DNA of 64,000 nucleotides from Ochromonas danica (taxonomy: Eukaryota; Sar; Chrysophyceae; Chromulinales; Chromulinaceae). Positions 12,230 through 23,666 of this stretch are shown one piece after another; position 1 is the stretch's first letter; every line of letters starts with the position of its first letter. The position numbers were made by a program, and so were the translations under genes. The stretch spans positions 62,001 through 126,000 of the forward strand of contig VKHL01000073.1 of the NCBI GenBank assembly GCA_015146655.1, given 5' to 3'. The notes beneath the pieces are model-generated. The model had not been told where the DNA came from. It was given only the letters and a program-made list of their open reading frames with translations, and did no database searches.

Positions 12230-14025
12230 CTATGTCTCCAGCCTCTTCAACGCCTGGGTGGCTTCTTTGACATCTCTTGCAGCCGCCTTCTGATATAATA
12301 CGCGTGCTTCTTCCAAATCTTTGACGACACCTTGGCCATTCTCATAGCACAGGCCTAAGCAGTAATGAGCCACGGCATGGCCCTGTGCGACTGCTTTGCG
12401 ATACCAAAGCACTGCTTCGTTATAGTCCACCTCAACTCCTTGACCATAGTAGTAACAAACACCCAAGTTACGCTGAGCGCCAGCATGACCTTGCTCGGCA
12501 GCTGCACGATACCATCGCACGGCTTCGCTGAAGACTTGAGGCACACCACTGCCATTGTAATAACACACTCCAAGGGAGAACTGAGCCGTATCATCACCTT
12601 CTTCAGCAGCTTTACGAGACCAATAGACTGCTTTGTCATAGTCTTTCGTCACTCCATCACCTTTGAAATAGCACACGCCCAGGTTGGCCATGGCACCAAC
12701 GTGTCCTTTCTCTGCCGCCTTTTCATACCACGACAGAGCCTCCTTGTAGTCTTGAGGCACTCCATCACCATTGTAGTAGCAAATGCCAAGGTAGAACTCA
12801 GCTAGCGCAAATCCCTGCTCTGCTGCACTGCGGAACCATTTGACGGCTTGGTTGATGTCAGCAGCAGGCACTCCTTCGCCGTTGTAATAACACAAAGCGA
12901 GATTGCACTGAGCTCCGGTATGTCCTTGCTCTGCTGCTTTGGTAAACCATGAGACTGCCTCGCTCGCATCTTCGGACACACCGCCTCGTCCATTTTCATA
13001 GCACAAGCCGATACCAAATTGCGCTCCAGCATTCCCTTGCGCTGCTGCCTTGCGGTACCAAGAGAGAGCCTGGTTGAAGTCTTGGCCAACTCCCTCTCCA
13101 TGCTCATAACATACGCCAAGACAGTATTGAGCTGGAACAACCCCTTGGTCAGCTGATCGTCGAAGCCAGACCACCGCCTGTGCATAATCCCTTGACACCC
13201 CGTGGCCATCGTAATAGGACAGTCCTAGTGAGTATTGACCTCCCTCATGGCCCAGCTCAGCAGCTTTTCGATACCACTCCACAGCATTGGAAAGATCTTG
13301 AGGCTGGCCACTATTCGCATAGCCGCGGCCAAGAAGGAATTGCGCACCAGCATGGCCTTGCTCTGCAGCTTTGCGATACCACAACATCGCTTGGTCCATA
13401 TCGCGAGGCACCTCTATCCCATCCTCATAAAACCTACCCACATTGAATTGAGAGCCAGCATAGCCTAGCGCGGCGGACTTGTTGAACCAGCGGAAGGCTT
13501 CTTGATTGTCCGCCGCTGGCACGCCCTGGCCTCGCTCATAGCACAAGGCCAGGCTGTACTGCGCTCCTGCATGACCCAGCTCAGCAGCTTTACGCAAGAG
13601 TGCACAGCCAGCTTCTTCGTCTTTCTTGCTCAGACCCTCGAGTTGGAAGAGTCCCAGCAGATAGTTGAGGACGCCCAGCAGACCCACATGTTGGCTGGCT
13701 AGCCTGGAGCGAAGATAAGGCTCTGATCTTCCAGCAAGCACTTTGGCCTCCACGAGATTCTTGCCATGGCCTGCGAAGGTGCCGAAGAGGTAGTAGAGGG
13801 AGAGGAAGGCGGTGTTGGCGGCGGGGTAGACCGTCTGCGTGCGTTGCTTCCTCAGCAGCCACTCCAAGCCCTCCAAACTGCCGTAACGAGCTGCTAAGAA
13901 GTTCTTCTCTGCTGTAGCAAAGACCTCTGCTTCTTGGCCTTCTTCCTCTTCTGTTTTGGAAACAAATTGCTGGAAACAAGACTGTCAAGAGAAGTCAGTC
14001 ATCAAGAATGGTCAATTCTCACCAT
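12230..14025 (-). CDS. Sel1-like repeat (SLR) protein
   Basis: The main exon runs from about 13981 (or 13969) to the stop at 12230. It encodes twelve full Sel1 repeats of ~36 residues and a partial thirteenth, each like WYRKAAEQGHAGAQ..LG.CY..G.GV. Sel1 repeats are paired helices that act as protein-binding scaffolds, for example in ERAD and signalling. The frame stays open upstream of the first internal methionine (AEKNFLAARYGSLEGL) without an ATG. The likely start is the ATG at 14025-14023, directly abutting a donor (ATG|GTGAGA), with a 41- or 53-nt intron before the main exon. No transmembrane segment is obvious. The client pathway is unknown. Start confidence is modest; the repeat domain is certain. 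Confidence 0.88.
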
Positions 14026-14675
14026 TTCTGTCCTCTAGAGCAACAAAGCTAGGGCTGAGAGGTGTGTGAGGAGTAAGGAACAAAGCGATCCCCGCAACAA
14101 AGCAAACCAATGGAACTGCTTGTTTGCTTGTTTGGCTTCAAACCTTGGCCTCGCAATCTCGCTCACTGGGAAGTTAAGGCAGCTAGTTAAGTTAAGTTAG
14201 TTTAACTTCACGATTCACCCCCAAACCCAAACCCCAAAACACGGCCAAAACCAGAAAATACAAACCTCACTCACCAAAATATGGATTTGTGTTCTAACGA
14301 AGTCAAATCATCTTCAATAACATTTTGTTGTTGATCCTTGACAGCTATTTGCGCGATTTTTCAAACAGTTCTTTTAAAATTTGCTTTATCTTTGTTGTAA
14401 CGAAAATGAAATTTTCTGGAACCACAGTCCACACACTTTCACCACACCAATCTAATCTATATTAGACTAGAACCTTCGCTTGAATTAATCTAACCTAACC
14501 CTTCCATGTTGTTGAAGATCATCACGAGGCGAAGAACGAGTGGTAAAAGTAATTACAGATACTAATACAGTGTGGAACTAGTCTGGTGGTAGTAGTCTAG
14601 TGCCACACCTGGTCTACACCTAGTGTTACACCTGCTGGTCTACACCTAGTGTTACACCTAGTGTTACACCTAGTG
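14026..14675. other. Intergenic, AT-rich with a short CTAGTGTTACAC tandem
   Basis: Around 14600-14685 the unit CTAGTGTTACACCT recurs several times, running into the 3' end of the ABHD18-like gene. Near 14450-14485 is a TCTATATTAGACTAGAACCTT segment that resembles one at ~19007-19035. No coding signal is seen. Confidence 0.45.
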
Positions 14676-15785
14676 CTACACCTGCTGGATGTCTCTCACG
14701 GCCTCCACGATCAAGTCGAGATAAGCCTGTCGCCCCAAGACAATGCCTGCAGCATGACCGCCGCTCAGCAAGACATGCTTGGCGTTCTTCATGTTCTCGA
14801 TTTCACTCATGGCCTTGAACAGTCTGAGCGAGCAAGCGAGAGGAATGAATGCGTCGTGCCTTGCCGTGAGCTGTTTGTACACTCTTCGTACTGCCTTGGT
14901 GGAAGGGATAGACCTGCTAGCACGAGCGATATCCATGTGAGCTAGAAGGCGATCGGCAGGCTCAATGTTTCGGTCGTGCAGTCCAAGCCTCATGGCGCCC
15001 ATCACGTAGGCATCGTGAGGACTGTTGCCTGGGACATGACTCACCACGAAGTGATCCATGGCACACTTGACCGAGGCAAGTGCTGCCATGGATCCTCCAA
15101 AGCTGATTCCTGTGAAGCCAACGACTCCACAGTGTCCTTCTTCTCTCAGCCAGCAAAGGATTCGATTGCCTTCCATCACAGCCGCCAGACTCTGTCGCGC
15201 CATATCCTCCAGACACAACAAAGCAGAGCTAGTCTGTCCCTGAGAGCGACGATTGCCGTAGAATGGCAGCTGCAGGATGACGGAGCAGATCTTGTGGTCC
15301 GCTGCCAGCGCGTGCGCCAAGAAAGTTCTGCGCAGCGCGAATCCCTCGTCGCCTGTGGCGGGCAAGTGCACGGCCACTGGCAAGCCCTCGCTTAGCGCCT
15401 GCTCCCAGGTCACAGTTGCAGGGAGAACGACTTCTATTCTAGCCGTGCGCACATTGCCTTCAGCGGGCAAGAAGCGAGCGACGGGGGAGTGGAAGGTCCC
15501 GGCAGCCACGGCCACGGCGCCTTGCCTCTGCCACAGCCCCAGAGCGATGGCCTCGCGGGGAAGATCTGACACCTCGAGCTCATCCATAGCCTTGACCATC
15601 TCCATGAAGACTTCCTCATCCTCTAGGCCTTGGCAAAAGTGCTCTTGATGCAGCGAGCTGATGGCCACACAGAGATGGTCAATCGAGCCCAGCAGGACTG
15701 ACCAGGCAGGACGAAGTCTAGCTGGCAGGCAGTAGAGCAAGACCGTGGCTGTGAAGAGAGTCCATCCCTCATTGGCAGCGCTCAT
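14676..15785 (-). CDS. ABHD18: ABHD18-like alpha/beta hydrolase
   Basis: A single exon of about 369 residues. The open frame extends upstream of the first ATG, so I start at MSAANEGW (15785). Hallmarks of the ABHD18/DUF2048 family are LPFYGNRRSQ, the WLREEGHCGVVGFTGISFGG block with nucleophile Ser in GISFG, a late Asp in ARHDAFIPL, and His in SGGHAAGI near the C-terminus. Together these supply a plausible Ser-Asp-His triad. The N-terminus has a hydrophobic stretch (WTLFTATVLLYCL) that could be an anchor or targeting signal. ABHD18 proteins are lipid-type serine hydrolases; recent work links the animal enzyme to cardiolipin metabolism (recalled, not checked). Substrate here is inferred. Confidence 0.8.
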   Translation of the reverse strand: MSAANEGWTLFTATVLLYCLPARLRPAWSVLLGSIDHLCVAISSLHQEHFCQGLEDEEVFMEMVKAMDELEVSDLPREAIALGLWQRQGAVAVAAGTFHSPVARFLPAEGNVRTARIEVVLPATVTWEQALSEGLPVAVHLPATGDEGFALRRTFLAHALAADHKICSVILQLPFYGNRRSQGQTSSALLCLEDMARQSLAAVMEGNRILCWLREEGHCGVVGFTGISFGGSMAALASVKCAMDHFVVSHVPGNSPHDAYVMGAMRLGLHDRNIEPADRLLAHMDIARASRSIPSTKAVRRVYKQLTARHDAFIPLACSLRLFKAMSEIENMKNAKHVLLSGGHAAGIVLGRQAYLDLIVEAVRDIQQV

Positions 15786-16680
15786 CCTCGCATTGTGAGG
15801 ACATCTTCTCAAGCCTCAGCGAAGTGGTTCAAAGAGGCAGTGCGCTTGGGAGAAAGAAGAGTTAAAAGTCCACTTTTCATGGTTTCGATAAGCGATTCTA
15901 TTTACAAATCCAACACTTTCTCGCTATTGTTAATGTCATTGCCATCATTAAGTCCGATTGACTTTCTCTTCTTTAAGCAGTGACATTCCATGGAGGTTAT
16001 GGTGGTAGGAAACTATCTCTAAGCCCAGTAAGAGAGCATCTTTCCTTGTCTTTATGGCATTGCATTGCTTAACTGCGACCTTTGACATTGTATTTTCATA
16101 CCTCTTCTGCTTCAACTTCTTCTCCCTAAGTTACACGAATACCTCAGCTTCGGACTAATTATTTGGAAATACTGTCTCCAATCGAGAGGCTTCTACTCGT
16201 TGATTATAATTTCCTAATGTTCAGTCCCAATGTCTTGCCATTCTTCTCTCTTATCCTGCTCCTCCATCTTTGTTAAACAAGACGACTCATGGTCTTTCTT
16301 TCTTCATCTTTGTGTTGATAAACCTAAATGCTGACTTCTAACTCATAGAGTAGATTCTTATGACTTGGAGTGCCTAGAGACACTGTTGTTGGAGGCAGAC
16401 TTACAAAGGTACAAGAACCTTGATTGTGATGGAGATCAGTGGATGAGCTGCTGCCTACATCACTCATTCCACTGCTCTGCCATCCACCAATCAAGGTGAA
16501 CTTAGATGTTTATTATTACAATTCACGCAAACTAATAATAGCTAACATTACTCATCTCAACACACCCTCTTGAACATGATTGGATGATTGATCAGGTCAT
16601 CAATCAATGTTCACTTTGAGAGAGATGAGAGACAGAACGAAAATACGAAAATCCAAAATTTCGGAATTTCGAAATTTCGA
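15786..16680 (+). CDS. Possible multi-exon gene of unknown family (tentative exons)
   Basis: Several open, codon-like stretches are bounded by good splice sites. The first is a start near 15795 (MRTSSQASAKWFKEAVRLGE). Next is ~15981-16028 (TFHGGYGGRKLSLSP, donor CCA|GTAAGA), then from ~16147 (acceptor CCTCAG; LRTNYLEILSPIERLLL). The next runs ~16349 to 16495 (VDSYDLECLETLLLEADLQRY, donor AAG|GTGAAC). The last starts ~16596 and ends near 16680. The junction CCA|GTAAGA to CCTCAG is phase 0 and leaves a continuous reading. Other junctions, and the first exon's donor, are ambiguous. The family is not recognised; a faint cyclin-like look is not enough to name it. It could also be noise in an AT-rich region. 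Confidence 0.35.
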
Positions 16681-17144
16681 AAATTTCACTGAAGTTGACA
16701 TCAGAAACAATAAGAATCGAGATCCATCTATACTTTTATATTTTTCTCGATTGGTAAGGCATATCAGAGCCTTCCACTCATATATAATCTGATTTATTTT
16801 GAATTCCTGATATTCCACAATTGACTGTTTTTTATTTAAGGCCTTTTCAGAGAAAATTGAAAATTTCAGCTTCGTCGCGATATTAAGTTTGATGATGGAC
16901 GTGCATTTGTCTCCTCTCTCTCCTCTCTTTCTTCCAGCCAACACCTCTTTTCTTGTGAAGTTAACAGCCGCAAACTGCAAAACAAGTGCGCACGAAACAG
17001 CAGCAGAAGGTGTTGAATGTGATGTTGGCCTTTGGTCGATTATCCTCACCTGAGGCTGCTTTCCTCTCCTCAAGACGAGTTATTATCATAATTAAAAGTT
17101 CATTGTAAGATATTGTAGACACCTTAGACACCTTAAAGATTGAG

Positions 17145-18680
17145 ATGATTCGAGGAGTTATTAAAGTTGGTAGCAGTGGCGAGACTGATAACTGCACCAT
17201 GGCAGCATTCTCTGAATGTACTCATTTATATTGTCAAGCAATAAATAGCGCTTATTTCCTGGACGAACGTATCAAGCACATGTATGACGATAGTCTGCAA
17301 GTGGGAATTGTGCTGGGTAGTCATGGACGACGAAGCGTCTTCCTATCCCATCTCTGTTGCTCCGGCGAGTCGTGTCAGTGTGCTCAGCTAGCACTCCCTT
17401 GGCTATCTGCTGAAAATGAGAATAAGTCCTTTGACAGTGAATCAATTCAAGATGCGGTAGATATATTGAAGAATGGATCAGTGAAATTCCCGTTAATTGC
17501 TTTCCTGATTAGTGATGGTGCGGCAGTACTGCTGAGCTATCTTAGCCATAATTCCGTGAAAGTAGAAGTGCTTTCCAGGGGCGTTTACTCCATTAAGTAA
17601 TGTTTCCTGATCTTGCCCAGTCTAATGCTTGTTTGACTAATTCAATCGATTTTTGCTTGGCAGGGATTGCTTTGTCACTCAATTGGAAGGAGAAGAGACT
17701 GAGCTGGAGCATATTCTTGCTTGCTATCCAAGTCGATTAGACTTTTTGCGCTTATCATCGCAGCTTATTGATTGTCTTTATGATCAAATGATGCTTTGGC
17801 CTAAGCCAGGAGGGCTTGGGGTGGTTTATTCAAACAGAAGCGGAGAGGTGAGTCTATTGTGCTTGAACGAAGTGCGACGGTCTTACATCTGGGATGTTGA
17901 AAATAGACAAGAGTTCGAGTTGCGGCTCCTTCTACCCTTGTCAAAGGCGGAAGCAATAACGATAATGGGAAAAAGAGACCCAAAGGACCAATCACAGCAT
18001 TTAACTTCTTTGCCATGATGGCGCGCACCGCAGCTTTACAAGAATGCAATGACAATGTATGTCATAATGACAAAATGTTGCTTTAATTTGTACTTATTTT
18101 TAACTATGCAATAGATAAGCAATAATGAGCTCAATACTGTCCTTGGGCAAAAGTGGAAGATGATGTCTTCAGATCAGAAGGCACCCTATGTAGTGCTCGC
18201 CGAGTCTGATCGAATTCGATACGAACAAGTGAGTCTGACAATCTTTACTTTGCATAGCTACTTTACTTTACTATTGTATTGTAATATCTGTAATATAGGA
18301 AAAGAAGGAGTTTCGCGATGGTGACGAATCAGATTCCGAGTAATGCACCTCTCTCTAATCGTGCTTGTCGTTCTGATGAATCTAATTTATGTTCTGTTCT
18401 GATTATAGCAGTTTGAGTGACGGCAAATCCATGACAGCGTATAATCACTTTGTGCATCAGGTAAGGAAGTGCATTTCTCATAAGCAGGATGCGGCAGTTA
18501 GTTCATCACTTTTTGTGTCGATAGGAGAGACAATTCATCTTGGGGTTAAACCTGAACGATGCCCAAACGAGAATGGGTCGCCATGCTGGTGATCGCTGGA
18601 ATGCCATGGAAGATGCGGAGAAAAACCTTTATTTAACCTTGAATTATGTCGCCGACTCTCGTTACAAGAAGAGTGCCTAA
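17145..18680 (+). CDS. Two-HMG-box protein with novel N-terminal domain
   Basis: Seven exons are reconstructed: 17145-17596, 17664-17847, 17907-18056, 18115-18228, 18306-18340, 18409-18460 and 18525-18680. Phases agree at every junction and the product is about 380 residues. Box 1 (exons 3-5) reads KKRPKGPITAFNFFAMMAR, then LGQKWKMMSSDQKAPYVVLA and DRIRYEQ. Box 2 (exons 6-7) reads KSMTAYNHFVHQERQFI, then MGRHAGDRWNAMEDAEKNLY. HMG boxes bend DNA in chromatin or transcription complexes. The first ~210 residues (VGIVLGSHGRRSVFLSH) match nothing I know. An acidic DGDESDSDS linker joins the boxes. The acceptor of exon 5 is uncertain: the better TAG acceptor at 18298 would break the frame, so I use AAG at 18305. 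No single open frame shows this gene. Confidence 0.8.
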
Positions 18681-19038
18681 CTTTATTTCCTTTTATCCTC
18701 TATCTGTCTGACTTTAAACAAGCATCTGTAATGTTATCCGCTTAAATGAATATAATGTCCAGTATCTAGGATGACATTTTTGTATTGGTATTGCTAGTGG
18801 TTATGCTTTCTCGATTGTAACGTAAACTATACGCTTGAGATTTATACCGACTGTCTTATATGGCGATGTCTTATATCCAAAAATACAAATCATTAACCAT
18901 CTTGGTCTTAAGTTTGGTAGCTTACTACTGTAGAAGGGTAATATATATTTTCGGATTCAGGTGAACAGCAGGTCAGGGTAGCTGTTAGGGCGACACTTAC
19001 TCCATACCAATCTACTCTGTATTAGACTAAAACCTTAG
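18681..19038. other. Convergent intergenic gap
   Basis: The 3' ends of the HMG gene (plus) and the nuclease gene (minus) face each other. The stretch is AT-rich. It includes CCAATCTACTCTGTATTAGACTAAAACCTT near 19007-19036, which resembles the segment near 14450. No gene is seen. Confidence 0.4.
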
Positions 19039-20434
19039 CTACTTGCCAAACATGGCTCTAGAGCAATCAATGCATTCGCAGAGATGGAGTATACCACCTG
19101 AGGGTTTGGGGATAACCCTCTTCTCAGATTGGTGAGATGCCCCAACAAGGCGATTTGTTGGCTTACCAACATCTTCCAACTGAACACTCTGCTGCTTCTC
19201 AGTCACAAAGCTGGTCTGTGCATTGAGCTGACGGATGAGATCGCGATGGGAAGGCACAAAGAGATCCAAGCGGTCGCGTGTGGCAGTGGTGAGAAAGGAG
19301 GGAAGCAGCGGATACCCCACTACAATGCAAGCAGCGCATTGCCATTAGATAACACAGGCCACCTCACTGCACAGAAAGGAAATGTCTTACCAACAGCTTC
19401 CAGTTGATCTAAGCGCACAAGATAGCTGGAAACCGAGTCCTACGAAGCCAACACGGTCAGTCAATCTGCTGTCAAACAACGGCATGCACATTCAGAACTC
19501 ACCTCCTTCGGCACGCCGTCAATATTGGGGACCAAGAAAGCAGCCACAACGCGCTCTTTGCTATTGGCTTTGCGCCCCACAACAACTTTGAAGAAGTGCG
19601 AAGGCACAGCGACTAGACGAGGAAAGACTCCCACTGTCCGCTGCATGTAAACCCATTGATTGTTCACGAAGGTCGGAGCAAACACAGGGCCCGTTATGAC
19701 ATAGACTTCCTATCAATAGCTATACAAATCACTAGATGAAAGAGAAAAGGCAAGCAAATGGAGTCCCACCTCGAAGACATGTTTCAACAAATAGCTGCGA
19801 ATCCACGCCTCAAAACGAGCCCAAAAGCCTTTATTTAACAATGGTGCCTATAGAGTATGAAGCTTCCTGGTCACCAAAGTGAGGAGTCAGGGAAGGAAGA
19901 GTGAGAGCGAGGAGACCTGCGGTGAGATATTGGCCATGGTGAAGGTGCCAGAGAAACAGTCACTTTGCTCTTGGAAATCAGCTGCGGGCACCATATGACC
20001 ACGATCATATTTGGAGTCTGTGTAGTCCTTAGAGGTAATCTGACGAGACAATCAAGGAGGATAAGATCGGATCAGCCATGAGGCGGGGCTATTCATGAGA
20101 GAGAAGAGAAGAGGGTCTTCACCCGAAAAGCTTCCATGACTGCCTGCTCGGGATGGAAAGGAGGACGCTTGCTTTTCTCAATTTCATCAGATACCGACGC
20201 TTTAGACAGTTTCTCTATCACGTAAAGTGGATTGCGTGTCTGATTGTTATAGACAACAACGAAACCATTGCCCTGTTGGGTTGATTTCGTTTCCAGCCGC
20301 TGCTCGATAGATCCAGCATAGGCTGACCAGTTAAATCGATCATCGCCATTGTAATTGAAAGCAGGGCTTCCTGTAATCCCCACAGTAGCGGTTGCAGAAG
20401 AGAAAGTGAGCAAAACTCTCCATCCAGAACGCAT
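19039..20434 (-). CDS. EndoG/EXOG-type DNA/RNA non-specific endonuclease
   Basis: Seven exons are joined with matching phases: 20434-20123, 20039-19917, 19847-19770, 19709-19503, 19439-19391, 19319-19167 and 19097-19039, giving about 326 residues. Exon 2 carries the catalytic signature DRGHMVPAAD, with His as the general base of the beta-beta-alpha-metal fold. It then reads FTMANISPQ, and the Asn is expected to bind the catalytic Mg2+. Exon 3 has LLNKGFWARFEAWIRSYL, and exon 4 has VYVITGPVF and VPSHFFKVVV, all in family order. Such enzymes cut DNA and RNA in mitochondria. The N-terminus (MRSGWRVLLTFSSATATVG) could be a targeting peptide. Introns are 60-83 nt. The reconstruction is strongly supported because each join restores conserved text. 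Confidence 0.9.
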
Positions 20435-20749
20435 TTTGACGGGCAGGTTGCGATTATGACTTTCCTTGGGCAGAAGTACAAGTTAGAAACGGTCTTTTAT
20501 GACTGTTTCATCACTACCCACCAACGCGCAACGGAAATGAAAATCCGAAATCCAAAACGAAAATCGAAAACGAACAGAGCAGACACAGACACAGACACAG
20601 CGGACAACAGAGAGTGAGGGAAGACAAGAGGAGCAGACAAACAAGAGCAAGTGAAGAGGAAGAAAGTAGACTACGACGGAAGAAGCACTTCGATTTCTTT
20701 CTGCTCAAAAGAAAATCCAACTAAAAAGAAATTATTATCATTGCTTTGC

Positions 20750-23431
20750 ATGGCGACTTCTTCACCTGCTTATCCTTACAGTTTGACAAGTGAGGATGGA
20801 TTGATCCTGGACAGCTTGAGGGTACCAGTTCCGAGCAATGAAGCAAAACGAATTGAAACCTTACGACGATCGAAAATCCTCGATGAAGAGCTTCGAGGTG
20901 CACCTTTTGATCGATTTACTTCCTTAGCCACTCGATTATTCGGGGTGAGTCTATCCTTTTCCTGTCTGAATGTGATTTTGGTGGCGAAACAAACACTAAC
21001 TTCTTCCTCTTCTTTTGTTTTGACCAATTTGACCAGATGCCTTATGCTGCACTAACCTTTGTTGAGGTCGATCAGATCTTCTTCAAGTCGAAAGTTGGCT
21101 TTGATTTGGGAAATCTTCATCGAAACGACTGGTTTGATGCCTATGCCATTCTCCCAGAAAGTTCCGAAGTTTTCGTTGTACCTGATTGTTCCACTGATCG
21201 CCGTTTTAAAGATAAGAAGTTTGTTCGAGGCCCACCAAATATTCGATTCTTTGCTGGCGCTGCGATTATTTTGGATGATGTGCGCTTGGGTGTATTAAGT
21301 GTTATGGACACCGAGGCTCACCCTAATTTCACGCTGGAAGATAAGGAGAATTTATTGGATTTGGGTGCTGCTGTGGCACAACTTGCTGGTGAGAAGTTGC
21401 AGACAGCTCTCAATCTTAGTGCGGAACGTGCTAACATTGTGGTGTCAATGATGCACCATCTTCGCACGCCAATGACGTCATTGAACTTTGCCACTTCCTT
21501 GTTATGCAATGATGTACAACAAATGAACAACCCGAATGCTGGTGGACAGGGTCGTAGCAGGCATCCCTCTGGTGTTGAGGAAAACAAGACATCTGCCAAT
21601 GAAAGCACTACCAATTCACAAGCGACTACTTTGCAATCCTTCGAGAGCTCATTCAACGAAATCCACGCTTCTTTAAATCAACTCAACGTCCTCGTTGATA
21701 GTTCTCTTTCTCTTGGACAGGCCATCATCAAGTGCTCCAACAACGAGCTCTTGAAAAACAACTTACCGACTATGGATCAGAGGTCCAGCAAGTTCTCTGA
21801 ATGCAACATTATCGACTATCTCACAGACATTTTCAACAACTCTCTACCTGCTCACAAGCACTCTCTGGAAGTGGAATGGACGATTGATAGTACACATCTT
21901 GTTCGTGGATCACATGTCACCTTTCCTGATGCGATCATGTTAGTTGTGATCTCCACCTTCTCCCACATGAGCACCGAATCGGATAGCCTGGGCTACTATT
22001 TTTCGTTTGAGCAGACGGATGAAGATAACCTCGAATACCCTGAATTGGTGAACAAGATGCTTGAAGGCAATCTCAGCATCAAAGTATTTGCCAAAGACGA
22101 CAAGCGTCAGCATGGCGAAGGCGGCGGATTGCTCGATAGTCATTCTCAAGACACTGAAGTCGAAGCGGCAGAGATGCCTTCCAAACAGAATTTTTTGTCG
22201 ATTGATAAGATTATTCGAGCTATTAATGGTAGCGCTAGAGAGGTTGTTGAAGATATTTCCATGTACTGTACTGGAATACCTCGAGCGGAGGGAGATGGAG
22301 CGGCAACATCCATTCAACGTGCAGTTCAGGAGTTCTTTATTCCCTGCAAGATCTTATTATCTGGAGCATCACCTTTGAAGTCACCAAACCAAGAACGCAA
22401 GAAGCTGCGCTTGCATCGTGCTCCAACCTCCGCAACCGGATCGGGAGAAAAGACAGAGCAACAGGAAGAGGCTTTGAGTATCTCTCTGGGCAGTCCACGC
22501 AATATGAGCATTACTACTGGAGATATCAAAGCCAATCGAACACCTCGCAGAAGAGACATGGAGGGAGGAGCTGCCGCGAGGACCACAATCACCACTACGG
22601 ACGTACGAGCGCCGGAGGCAGCAAGTCCTTCTGCCGCCAATGCCTCTCCCAATCCTCGAGACATCAACCAGGCCCCTGGCAAGCGTGCGTTGCGTGTGCT
22701 TATTATCGAAGATACGATTCCTGTTCAAAAACTGCTCGCCAGATGGCTGCATAATCATGGCTGCCAAGTCTCCTGTGCAAGCAATGGTAAAATTGGGCTC
22801 GACCAACTACAATCTGGCGTTTTTGACATCACCTTTGTGGATTTCCTCATGGTAAGCTGTTTGCTACTTATGAATTCACTGTTGGCAGTGCTAACCAGTC
22901 TTTCCATAGCCTGTGATGTTGGGAATCACCACAATGAAGCTATTCCAACAGTGGATGGCGGTGCCCAGCGAAGACAGCGCGGTAAAAGCAATTCAGCAGG
23001 CCAATTCGGAGCTTTTGATTGTTGGCATGTCAGCTACAGCCCTGGAGAGCGAGCAAGAAGAGGCGTTCAGCTATGGCATGCATTTCTTCTGCCCCAAGCC
23101 TGTTTCGCTTGATCTATTGGGTATCATCTTGGATGCAAAGCGCGACTGTGCGACCAATGATGATGCGGTGGAGCAAATTTGTGAAGTGACGGGCACCAAT
23201 ATGATGGAGAAAGAAGAGGAGGATCGTCGTAATGCTGTCGAACAGCAACTCAAGCTCGGTGCTGTGCCCATTGCTGAAGAAGCCAATGATTTCATCTCAC
23301 CAGATGCAGGTGGTGCTAATTCTGGCGGTGCGCCAGATGGGAATAATGGAAGCAACAGTCGCACGAAATGGAATATCTTCCGTTCGCACAAACAGGTGAA
23401 TCGAGTGGCTCCTGAAACATTTGAGCGATAA
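20750..23431 (+). CDS. GAF-histidine kinase-receiver hybrid with degenerate ATPase domain
   Basis: Exons 20750-20944, 21037-22851 and 22910-23431 join in phase 0 to give about 843 residues. The first ~220 residues are a bacterial-type GAF domain (DRFTSLATRLFG, then IRFFAGAAIILDD.RLGVLSVMD). A HisKA H-box follows: MMHHLRTPMTSLNF, with the second His at the usual phospho-site. Where HATPase_c should come, the N-box and the glycine-rich G-boxes are not recognisable. The C-terminus is a receiver domain with acidic pair IIEDT, phospho-acceptor Asp in FVDFLMPVM (spanning intron 2), Ser in VGMSATA and Lys in CPKPV. Two-component hybrids are common in stramenopiles and rare in animals. With its kinase motifs eroded this may be a phosphorelay partner or pseudokinase. 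Confidence 0.88.
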
Positions 23432-23666
23432 TGAGGCCGATGAACTTCTGTGCGTTTCTTCACCTCATCATTCATTCTTCTTTTCAGTCTAATTGTTCCT
23501 CCCCGTAGTACTCTATTAATTCGCGTGCGTATCGTCTTGCCCCAAATTTGGTGAACGACATTTTATAGTATCAATTATATATGATGTAAGCTTCTTGCTT
23601 TACCCATGTAGTGTAAGCTAATATACTACCCCATGATTTGTGGTTCGCATGGCTGGCACTGTGCAG

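Noticed and set aside
16600-17073. 157-codon minus-strand frame
   Set aside because: AT-rich, Ile/Lys/Asn/Phe-biased text with no motif; overlaps a tentative plus-strand exon.
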